Positions 7,306-15,845 of a DNA stretch of 64,000 nucleotides are shown here, one piece after another; the stretch's first letter is position 1; the number at the start of each line of letters is the position of its first letter. A program made the translations under genes and the position numbers. This DNA comes from Rebecca billardiae RCC1528 (taxonomy: Eukaryota; Haptophyta), in assembly GCA_965240325.2 (NCBI GenBank), contig OZ251242.1:1240001-1304000 (forward strand), written 5' to 3'. Under the pieces are notes generated by a model. That model ran no database searches. It was not told the DNA's origin and saw only the letters and a list, made by a program, of their open reading frames with translations.

Positions 7306-9825
7306 ATGCGTGGCCGCTGCCTCCTCGTGAGCAGCTCGGCGCTCGGGCTGCTCCTGCTGCTCGCCTCGCTCAGCCGAGTGCGCCGCTACGATGCGCGCGT
7401 CCGCGCGCTGCCGAGCGCTCCGGATCCCGCCGGCCGCGCCGGCGGCAGCTCGGCCGCGTACAGGGAGTGCGCGCTGGACTGCGGCAACTTCACGTGCAAC
7501 CGGATGCTCGGCGAGTGCGCGTGCCCGCCCGACCGCGGTGGCGCGCGGTGCGCCGAGCTGCTCTTCGACGCGTGCGCCGTGCAGTGGAATTTCTCGCTCG
7601 CCGACTCGCCGGACCTGTGCGCGCGCGCGCGCTCGGCAGCGCCCGCCTGGCCGGTCACGTGCGAGTGCGCCGCGCAGTGCGAGGCGGGCGTGGGGTACAC
7701 GGGGTATGAGCTGTGCGTCGACGCGCGCCCGCCTTCGGCCGCGCCGCCGCGCCACACCTTCCGCGAGCGCTCGCGCCCGGTCGTGCTCTTCGAGCCCGAG
7801 ATCGTCGAGCGCGTGCGCGCGGCGGCGCGCGGCTCGCTCGCGCGCGCCGAGTGCAGCGGGCGTGGACTCCTGATGGCGCCGCTGCCGCCGTTCGAGCTGA
7901 TGCGCAAGGTGCGCCGGCTCGAGCGCCTCGCGGCGGGCGCCGCCGCCAAGCGCGCCGCGCGCGCGAACCGCACGCTCGGCCGCGGCCGCCGCGCGCCCCG
8001 CCCGCTGCCGACGCCTCCAGCCTTGGAGCTGCCCGCTCTGGGGGCAGCCGCGTGCCACTGTGTCCCTGGCTGGCACGGGCCGCGGTGCGAGCGGCGCGAG
8101 AAGCGGCGTTTCTGCCTGAACGGCTGCTCGCGCCGCGGCGCGTGCGTGCACGGCGTGTGCGCGTGCGAGCCCGGCTGGTGGGGCATCGACTGCGCGCTCG
8201 GCGCCTCGAGCGTGGCGGACGGCACAGGCGAGGCGCACGAGGCGCGAGCGCGCGCGAGCGGGCGCGCGCCCTCGCCGCGCGTGTTCGTGTATGAGCTACC
8301 CGGCCGTTTCAACGCGTGGCTGGCGCGGAACCACTACACGCAGCCGTGGGCGTTCAAGACGTTCTACTCCGCCGACGTCGAGCTGCTCTCGCGCCTCACC
8401 GCCTCCCCGCACCGCACGCTCGCGCCCGCGGCGGCCGATTTCTTTTTTATTCCGGCGTGTTTGTCACTGGGGGCCTATGAGCTGGGCTGGGGCCCGGGCG
8501 ACCTGATGCCCGCGGGGATGGCGGCGATCGAGGACGTGCTCGGCTTCGTCAACGGCACGTGGCCGTGGTACGCCGCGGCCGGCGGCGCGGACCACGCCCT
8601 CGCGCTCACGAGCGACCGCGGGGCCGAGGCCTGGCGCGAGAAGCTGGCCGGCTCGGCGGCGGAGGTGGTTGCGGCGTGGCGCGAGCGCGCGGCGCACGGT
8701 GAGGGCCCCGGCGGCGGCGGCGGCGGCGGCGGCGCTGCTGCTTCGGGGAGGAGTCGCGGCGCGGCGTCGGGGGGCGACGACGGGATGGAGGCGCTGCGGA
8801 CGAGCCTCGCGGCGTGGGCCCGCCGCCGCCGCGCCGCGCTCCCGCGCGTGGCTGTGCTCAGCCACCACACAGAGACGCGCGTGTGCACGCGCGAGGTGTG
8901 CGGCGCGGCGCCGCTGCCGGAGGAGGCGAACCGCTGGGGCGCGCGCGTGGCGGCGGCGGTGGACGAGGCGCGCGCGCACGCGGCGCCGCCCTTCGTGCGC
9001 GGCCGCGACCTCGCGCTCGCGCCGCAGCCCGACCTGGACACCATCGGCTGGGAGCGCGGCGCCAAGTGCCGACAGTTCCGCTGCCCCGCCGCCGCCGAGC
9101 GGCTGCCCGCGCGCCCCGGCCCGCTGCTGTTCTGGCGGGGCAAGGTGCTCAGCCGCGTGCCCGCGTACTCGCGCAACGTGCGGCAGCGCGCGAGCACCGC
9201 GCTCGGCGGCGGCGCCGGCGCCGCGCCCAACGGCTCGGCGCGCGGCGCGGTGGTCGTGAGCAGCGCCAAGGGCGAGTACGAGCACCTGCTGCGCGCCGCC
9301 TCGTTCTGCCTCGCGCCCCTCGGGCACGGCTGGGCGCACTACCTCGTCGAGGCGGTGGGGAACGGCTGCATCCCAGTGCTCGTGGCGGACGACAACGACG
9401 CGCCCTTCGAGCCATGGCTGCCGCTCGACGCGTACGGCGTACGCGTGCCCGAGGCGCAGATCGCGGCGCTGCCGCAGCTGCTCCGCGCGATCCCGACCGC
9501 AGAGGTGGAGCGCCGCCGGCGCGCGCTCGCCTGCCTCTGGCCGCGCTTCGTCTTCCTCTCTCTCGACCACTCGGGCGACGGCGTGCCCGACCTGCCTGAG
9601 GCGTGCGTCGCGCTGCGCGCTCGCGACGCGGCCGCGACGGCGCTCGAGGTGCTGCGCGCGCGCGCGCTCGCGCGCGCCGAGAATCGCACGGCCGGCGACG
9701 ACGGCGCGGGCCGCGGCGCGGGCGCGGCGGCGCGCGCCGTGCCACCCGCCGAGGTCGTCCACCGCCACTTCCCAGAGCTGCGCGACCACTGGCCGCCGAG
9801 GCTGCGCGCGGCTGACGCGCGTTGA
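7306..9825 (+). CDS. Exostosin-family (GT47) glycosyltransferase with EGF-like modules
   Basis: 839 residues. The ATG at 7306 gives MRGRCLLVSSSALGLLLLLA, a signal anchor expected for a type II Golgi enzyme. Cys-rich EGF-like modules lie at about residues 55-80 (ECALDCGNFTCN..CACPP) and 248-297 (CHCVPGWHGPRC, then GACVHGVCACEPGWWGIDC). The exostosin domain runs from about 325 (PRVFVYELPGRFN) to 750 and includes the conserved segment FCLAPLGHGWAHYLVEAVGN followed by GCIPVLVADD. A glycine run near residue 470 splits the domain. GT47 enzymes transfer sugars to cell-surface polysaccharides or glycoproteins; the exact sugar cannot be read from sequence. The C-terminal 80 residues are Ala/Arg-rich. 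Confidence 0.85.
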   Translation: MRGRCLLVSSSALGLLLLLASLSRVRRYDARVRALPSAPDPAGRAGGSSAAYRECALDCGNFTCNRMLGECACPPDRGGARCAELLFDACAVQWNFSLADSPDLCARARSAAPAWPVTCECAAQCEAGVGYTGYELCVDARPPSAAPPRHTFRERSRPVVLFEPEIVERVRAAARGSLARAECSGRGLLMAPLPPFELMRKVRRLERLAAGAAAKRAARANRTLGRGRRAPRPLPTPPALELPALGAAACHCVPGWHGPRCERREKRRFCLNGCSRRGACVHGVCACEPGWWGIDCALGASSVADGTGEAHEARARASGRAPSPRVFVYELPGRFNAWLARNHYTQPWAFKTFYSADVELLSRLTASPHRTLAPAAADFFFIPACLSLGAYELGWGPGDLMPAGMAAIEDVLGFVNGTWPWYAAAGGADHALALTSDRGAEAWREKLAGSAAEVVAAWRERAAHGEGPGGGGGGGGAAASGRSRGAASGGDDGMEALRTSLAAWARRRRAALPRVAVLSHHTETRVCTREVCGAAPLPEEANRWGARVAAAVDEARAHAAPPFVRGRDLALAPQPDLDTIGWERGAKCRQFRCPAAAERLPARPGPLLFWRGKVLSRVPAYSRNVRQRASTALGGGAGAAPNGSARGAVVVSSAKGEYEHLLRAASFCLAPLGHGWAHYLVEAVGNGCIPVLVADDNDAPFEPWLPLDAYGVRVPEAQIAALPQLLRAIPTAEVERRRRALACLWPRFVFLSLDHSGDGVPDLPEACVALRARDAAATALEVLRARALARAENRTAGDDGAGRGAGAAARAVPPAEVVHRHFPELRDHWPPRLRAADAR

Positions 9826-10138
9826 CAGGCGTAGCATACTTGCCACCATCTGCTCCCGGAGCTCGCGCCGCAGTATACCGAGTCGTACGCGTCGACCTAA
9901 CTGGCACTCGTGCTCGGCGGACTCCGCCTCCGGATTCGTGGCCGCGTCGTAATTAATCGTCGCGGACTCACGGACTGAATTCGCGGTGGATACCCGATTA
10001 CGATGATTGCTGATATATGTCGCGGCGGTCGTCCGGACCGCCAGTCGCGGGCACCCGGTACCCGCGCTCTCCGTCGGCTGCAAGTGCCACGGACATGGGC
10101 AACCTGAACCTCCCGTCTCCGCGGCATCATACGCGCCT

Positions 10139-10193
10139 GCTATACTAATATACTAATAATATAATATTATTATTATATATATATATTATACGT
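10139..10193. repeat. AT/ATT microsatellite
   Basis: Alternating TA and ATT units with almost no G or C, in contrast to the GC-rich flanks. Confidence 0.8.
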
Positions 10194-10530
10194 ACAGTAG
10201 TCGCGTATTCACGGCGGATCATGCCGGTCGCGTTGACCGGGATGTCGTCAGCAAGTAGGCAAAGACAGTATATATATATATATGTTTGTAGCAGTCAATA
10301 TCAGACGCGGCCGCCAGCCATCGCTGATCGCACACACGAGTAGTAGTGCCAAACGTGTGCACGCGCCCGCAACACGGCCTCGGAGAGTCTCGGCCGGAGA
10401 GTGCCGGGTTGATGCGCGACACGTCGACCCGCGCGTCGGGTGGCGGCGGCGCGCTCCCGTGTGCGCCTGGGGGCGATGTCGACCAGCTCGTGGCCTAGAC
10501 GCCCACTCATCTTGCCGAGTGCTGGCGCGT

Positions 10531-10568
10531 GCACACGCACGCACACACACACACACACACACACACAG
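10531..10568. repeat. (CA)n microsatellite
   Basis: About 15 CA units, slightly interrupted by CG at the left end. Confidence 0.85.
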
Positions 10569-10696
10569 AGGCTCGAGCAGTGCGGTTGCTTGCCTGCTGC
10601 CTCCATGCACGCCGCCTGGCCCGGCACGGCCGGGCGCAGCCGGCGCGCGCCGGTGCGCGCCCGCCTAGGTGCCGCGCGCGCGGCGCGGGTGCGCGC

Positions 10697-12340
10697 TCAG
10701 GAGCGGGGCACGAGCCACTTGAACTTCTCGTGCAGGTGCTGCACGGGCTGCTGCTTTAGCTTCCGCATCGAGCGCTCTGCCAGCTTGAGGTAGCGCGGCG
10801 GCAGCGCGCACACGGCCTCCTGCGCCGCCTGCGCCTCTGGCGTGAGGCCAGTCATGCCCTCGACGCCGAACTCCTCGACGAGGTAGGCTGCACGGGCACG
10901 GCGGGGCGCGGCGCGGCGGGCGCACGGCGCGGGGGCGGGGCGGGGGGACGAGGCGGGCCGCGCGCGGCGCACGACGCGCGGGCCGTGAGGTGAGTGCGCC
11001 GCGCCAAGCCGCGCGCAGAGCAGAGCAGAGCAGAGCGTGTGCGCGCGCGGGGGGTTCGGGTCTCCCGGGCCCGCGGGCACGCCCCGCACGTCCTCGCGCC
11101 GCGCTCCCTCGCCCCGAACCCTACCCCGCGCGCGCGCACAGATGATCCTCGCGTAGTCCACGGCGGTGTACACCCCAATCTGCTGCGCGACGTCGCTGAA
11201 GTCGGCAAAGAGCGCGCCGTTGTGGCCGTCCGTCATCAGCTCGGCCGGCATCGTGATCTGCGCCTTCATCATGTCGGCGAAGGAGATCATGGCGTTGGAC
11301 GGGTCGAGGCGGAAGATCTCCTTCATGAACGTCTGGTACGCCATCTCGTGCCTGCGGAGCGCGCGCGCGCGGCGAGGAGCGCGGCGCGGCGCGCGTGAGG
11401 CGCGCGCGCGCGGCGCGCCGGCGGCGGTTCGCGCGCGCGCGCGGTGCCGCGCGCCTCGCCGACGCCGCGCGCGCGCGCGCGCAGCCGCCCTCCCCCCCCG
11501 CCCCGCCCCCGCGCGCGTCGCGCACCTCGCCTCGTCCCCCGCGATCCGCGTCGTGAGCATGGCGAGCGTCTTGGCGCCGTGCTCGCCGCACAGCCTGGCC
11601 ACGTTCTGGTGAGAAATCTTGGTTGCGCGCTCCTGGAAGGAGGTGTAGATGATGCCGCGGTACGGGTCCTTCTCGCCGCGCGGGTTGAAGCCGTCGCGGA
11701 TCAGGTTCTGCACCGTCACCTCCATCACGCGCATGTCCACCCGCCCCGAGCAGAAGAGGAACTTGTTGAGCGCGTCGCCGTGCCGGTTCTCCTCGGCGGT
11801 CCACCCGCGCGACCAGCGCGCCCACGGGGAGAGCGAGGTGCCGGTCGGGTCGTCCATGCCCTCGAAGGTGTTGAGGAGGGTCTGGTACGTCGGCAGCGCC
11901 TCCTCCGTCACCGTGTCGCCCACCACGGCGATCAGCACCTCGTCGGGAAGCTCGGCGCACTCCTTGCGCAGCGCGGTCACTCTCTCCACCCAGTCGGGCT
12001 GCGTCATGTCGGGCAGAAAGTCCTGCGGCTGCCACGACTCCTCGACCGTCTTGAGGATGTCCAGTTTGCTCTCCACGAACGGCTCGAGGTGCGTGAGCAC
12101 CTCCACCTTGTGCGGGTACAGCCCGGCCTCGCGCCGCAGCCTCCGGTACTCAGCCTCGACCGGGTCGAGCTCAAACGAGCGCGGCAGCTCGGTGGCGACG
12201 GCGAGCGGCGCGGCGCGGCGCGGCGCGGGGCGCGTGCCCACCAAGCCCGCGCCGCGCGCCGGGTGGCGCACCGCCGCGCCCGCCGCGCCGCCCACGGCGA
12301 GCACCGCCGCCAGCAACGTCTGCCGCGCAGCGGACGACAT
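10697..12340 (-). CDS. Plastid acyl-[acyl-carrier-protein] desaturase (3 exons)
   Basis: Exons 12340-11526, 11351-11140 and 10887-10697 join in frame to 405 residues; introns of 174 and 252 bp have GT..AG ends. The soluble di-iron enzyme introduces a cis double bond into stearoyl- or palmitoyl-ACP in the plastid stroma. Hallmarks are SRGWTAEENRHGDALNKFLF (first EExxH-type ligand set) and, restored exactly across intron 1, IAGDEARHEMAYQTF (second DExRH set). The C-terminal YLVEEFGVEGMTGLTPEAQ and VCALPPRY segments are also typical. The first ~48 residues combine a hydrophobic signal (LLAAVLAVGGAAGAA) with an Arg/Pro/Ala-rich transit stretch, as expected for a plastid bounded by ER-derived membrane. 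Exact chain-length specificity is not determinable. Confidence 0.93.
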   Translation of the reverse strand: MSSAARQTLLAAVLAVGGAAGAAVRHPARGAGLVGTRPAPRRAAPLAVATELPRSFELDPVEAEYRRLRREAGLYPHKVEVLTHLEPFVESKLDILKTVEESWQPQDFLPDMTQPDWVERVTALRKECAELPDEVLIAVVGDTVTEEALPTYQTLLNTFEGMDDPTGTSLSPWARWSRGWTAEENRHGDALNKFLFCSGRVDMRVMEVTVQNLIRDGFNPRGEKDPYRGIIYTSFQERATKISHQNVARLCGEHGAKTLAMLTTRIAGDEARCATRAGAGRGGRAAARARARRRRGARHRARARTAAGAPRARASRAPRRAPRRARALRRHEMAYQTFMKEIFRLDPSNAMISFADMMKAQITMPAELMTDGHNGALFADFSDVAQQIGVYTAVDYARIICARARGRVRGEGARREDVRGVPAGPGDPNPPRAHTLCSALLCARLGAAHSPHGPRVVRRARPASSPRPAPAPCARRAAPRRARAAYLVEEFGVEGMTGLTPEAQAAQEAVCALPPRYLKLAERSMRKLKQQPVQHLHEKFKWLVPRS

Positions 12341-12798
12341 TATCAACGCGCGCAAACCAGCCGACGACGGCCGCCGTGCGTGGGGAATCGGCGGACGTGT
12401 GGGCCGGAACGGGAACCGTCGAAAAAGCTTCCGAGCATAGACCGGTGGGCGTCTGGAGAACTCGCCAAAAGGGGCCCCGGCGGCATCTGGCCGCCCGCGA
12501 GAGGCCGCGTCGCCCCCGACACAACCAGTGCGGGAGGCGATGTGCTTCGCCCCGCGCGGCAAGTAAGAAAACGTACCCGCTTCCGATTTTCAGTTTTCTG
12601 AGATGATTGTGAGTGCGGCCTCGCCTCGGTTGCGCGGCGGCGGCTTCCAAGGACGGGGGCGCGCGAGACAACCCGGCTGGCCCCGCACGATGGGCGACGT
12701 TTCGGTTGAAATCGGCCTCTCAGATCAGCACTCACAAGCAAGGGTGGCACCTACGGTGGGGAGGCACCCTTTGCGCCCAGCTCGCGGCGAAGGCCGCC
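12341..12798. promoter_or_regulatory. Divergent intergenic region between desaturase and coiled-coil gene
   Basis: 458 bp between two divergent start codons; presumed to hold both promoters. No TATA box or other defined motif is evident. Confidence 0.35.
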
Positions 12799-14410
12799 AT
12801 GCTGGACTCGGCGAGCGTGGGCGCCGAGGCGGCGCGCGGCGGCGGCCCGAGGGGCGGCGGGCCCGCCCACACGCGGCGCCCGCCGCTCACCGACCAGGCC
12901 GCCGACGACGGCCGCGCGCCGCCGGTCGGCCCGGCGCGCTCGGCCGCCAAGGCCATGCAAGTCTACGGCGTGTACGGCAGCTCGACACGCGGCTCGTCGC
13001 GCACGGCCTCCGAGGCGGGCGGCGAAAGCGAGCTCGGGCCCGACGGCTGGAGCTCCGCGCGCGGCGGCTACACCGAGCGCTCCTCGCTCGACGACGCGTC
13101 CGCGCGCGCGGACGACCGTGTAAGACGACACGCGAGCGACTCTAGGCTGTGGCGCCAGGACCCGCTGAGCTGGCGCGCGAACCGGCAGCTGCAGCAGGAG
13201 CTGACGGTGCTGCGCGTGGCGCAGCGCCTCGAGGAGGAGCGCGCGATGCAGGACCACGCGCGCCAGCTCCGCGCCAGGGCGGCCGCGCAGGCGTCGATGG
13301 CGCGCCAGCTCGACCCGGGCGAGTGGAGAAAGGGCGAGCGTGGGTGGCGCGCGCACATGCACCACGTGCAGGTGTCGGCGGAGGCGAGGGCGGCGGTGCG
13401 CGCGCGCGCGCACGCCGCACCGCGCGCGCGGCCCCTCCGCCACGCGCCAGCCCCTCGGCGCCGCGCCGACTGCGCGGGTGCGCGCTGCCCGCGAGTGGGG
13501 TGGTCGGCTGCGCGGCGCGCGCTCACGCGCGCCAACCTCTGGGCGCGCGCTCGTCGCGTGCCGCGCGCCGCGCGCGCGCTCGGCGCAGGAGCGCAAGATC
13601 CTCGAGCAGCAGGAGCGGCTCAAGGCGAGCGTGCAGCAGGTGAACGCGCGCTCCATGCACGAGGAGACGCGCAGCACAGAGCGCCGCCGGATTCGGGAAC
13701 ACCAGCGCGAGATGGGCGCGGCGCGCGAGGCGGCGTCGCGCGCGCTCGCTGCTGAGAGAATGCAAACGCGGGTGGGCGCAGCGCGCGCGCGCGCCGCCGC
13801 CGCCGCCGCGCGAGGATGGCGGCGTGCTGGGCGCCGCCCCCCGCGCGCCCGCCCGCTCACGCTCAGCCCACGCCGCGCACGCTTACCCCCTCGCCACGCC
13901 CTCGCGTGTGTGCCTGTGCCGCCGCCGCCGCCGCTGCCGCTGCCGCTGCCGCTGCCGCCGCCGCTGCTCGGCCCGACGCCACAGGCCGCGCAGCGTCAGC
14001 GCGAGAAGGAGCGGCTGCGGCGCTTCGAGGCGAATGTCACGCGCAAGCGGCTCGGGCTGCCTCGGCTGCCCAACGAGGCGGAGGGCTCGCGCGGGGGCAA
14101 GCAGGACTGGGACGAACTTGGGCTGACGCGGGTGCGACCGTCTGCCGTCGCGCTCGCAGCGAGCTCGGCGCTGCCCCGGCTGCCCACGCGCGGCAGCTCG
14201 AGGGGCTCGGCGGCTGGGAGCGCGCGCCCGCAGCGCGGCGGCGCGGAGGGCGAGCAGCGAGGGAACGGGCCCGGCGATGGCGAGCCGGGCGGCGGCGGCG
14301 GCCGGGGGGGCGGTGACGACAGCCTGCCACCCAGCCCTGAGCACACGCGGCAGCAGCCTGCAGCAGCACACGGCGGCGCAGCACACGCGGCAGCGACAAG
14401 CGCAGCTTGA
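12799..14410 (+). CDS. Coiled-coil protein of unknown function (3 exons)
   Basis: Exons 12799-13371, 13589-13771 and 13985-14410 give 393 residues; both introns are phase 0 (CAG|GTGTCG..GCGCAG and CGG|GTGGGC..CACAG). The ATG at 12799 has a perfect GCCGCCATG context. The N-terminal ~110 residues are Gly/Ala/Ser-rich. From QQELTVLRVAQRLEEERAM onward the chain is highly charged and helical across all three exons (ERKILEQQERLKAS, RRRIREHQREMGAAREAASR, QRQREKERLRRFEANVTRKR), predicting coiled coils. The C-terminal third is low-complexity. I recognise no domain; a structural or cytoskeletal role would be a guess. The splice model is supported by heptad-like sequence continuing over the joins. Confidence 0.7.
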
Positions 14411-14567
14411 ACGGCGCAGGCCGCCGCCGCCGTGCCGACCGCGGATGAGCTGGCCGGAGGATGCCGTGACGATGCTGAGGGCGTGCTCGGATCACGACCG
14501 ATAACCGATGACGCGACGACTCACGTCAGCAAGAATCATCATCATCGCATCAGCAGCATATGTAGTC

Positions 14568-15171
14568 TAGAGGGGTCAGAGCCCCACTGGGGGGTGCGTG
14601 GACCCGATCAAAATCCAATTTCCTGTCGTCTGGAGATGAGGCTCTCAAATAACTCTTCGCGGGACGATGTATCAGTGTCGTCGTCAATAATGTCATGGCG
14701 CACTCACATCATCATCTATATTCGTCATCATATTCCGGCCCATCAGTGAAATGACCTATAGTTTAAAAGTGACGATGACCTGGGTCAGCGTGAGCGTCAC
14801 GCTGACACTAGTTTTGCGAATAAAATAAAGCGTGTCGTCACAGCATACTGGCGCCTGGCGGAGATATACGACCTGCTCAATCTCTGACGCGATCTCGGCA
14901 ACATTATAGTAGCAGGGGAGATACACGATCTCCAAGGTGATCTCGCTATTTGCGCACCAGAATCGCACCGCGTCTAGATCACATTTTGGCAGGATCTGAA
15001 ATTGCAGAAAGTTGGCACAGGCGGATTCTACACCCTGGAATAAATAAGCCTAAACGAACTTAAATAACGGACTCAAACAGTTACAAACCGAGGAGATAAT
15101 TTATATTTCGAGATTTCGGGCGGATTGTGTCATTCGGGAGTGTAACGGTCGGAGCTCTGACCCCACTATAT
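14568..15171. mobile_element. Small TIR element (about 0.6 kb), non-autonomous
   Basis: Left end TAGAGGGGTCAGAGCCCC (14568-14585) and the inverted right end GGAGCTCTGACCCCACTA (15151-15168). The direct repeat ATATGTAGTC abuts the left end (14558-14567) and follows at 15172-15181. The interior is AT-richer than the surroundings and has no recognisable gene. The YARNG-like terminus recalls hAT elements, but a 10 bp duplication is longer than the usual 8 bp. Confidence 0.6.
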
Positions 15172-15181
15172 ATATGTAGTC

Positions 15182-15845
15182 TCATCATGATCACTGCTGC
15201 TGATGACGCTGCTCGGACGGCGCGTACATACACTACTCCACCGGCCGCTGCCTAGCTACTCGCGGACTAATAACGCGGACTTTTAAATAATAACTCGCGA
15301 CGACTAGCTGACGCACGGCACTCTGCTACGGCCCGATCGTCAGCACGCGCGGCGCAGCTGAAAGCAGTCGTGCCATTATTATATAATAAGTTTATTATGC
15401 TCGTGGCGTCGGAGACGGAGTGACCACTGACTGACGGTGTGCTAGCAGTGAAGAACGCGACCGACGTCAGTGCAGACGACCGGTCGTAGTATAGCGCGCG
15501 CAGCGGGGTGCGGCCGCCGGCCACCGCACCCGGTTTCACATTCGTCATCGCCGAGATCACTGCTGCGATCGGATGATGACTGCGCGATCGTCGGACAGTG
15601 CGCATGGGCTGTTATTGGGCACCGTGATGGCCCGGCGAGCGGCGCCGGCAGCGTCCCGGAGTGAGGCCGAGCGCTCCGGGACTCGGGAGCATTGTGATGA
15701 GTGTGACGAGCCGCCATCATCAGTAACTAGTGAAGCTGACAATGGCCAGCTTAGAGCCGCGCCGCGCGGGCCGCTGCGGCGCATACGTGCGAGACAGCGA
15801 GTGCGACTCGGCGGGAGTCCGCCAGACGCATCACGTCCGTCTTGC
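15182..15845. other. Gene-free interval
   Basis: Mixed-composition DNA with scattered TGATGA/CATCAT-type simple sequence and no supported gene. It is downstream of the AP2 gene. Confidence 0.5.

Larger units (their letters stand above)
9826..10696. other. Gene-free interval with microsatellites
   Basis: No gene is supported. It contains an AT/ATT tract (10139-10193), a TA run near 10270-10282 and a CA run (10531-10568). The 3' ends of the convergent GT47 and desaturase genes flank it. Confidence 0.6.

Noticed and set aside
12613-12798. Start of the coiled-coil gene further upstream
   Set aside because: The frame is open upstream, but the ATG at 12799 has the best Kozak context and the upstream part lies in the divergent promoter region.
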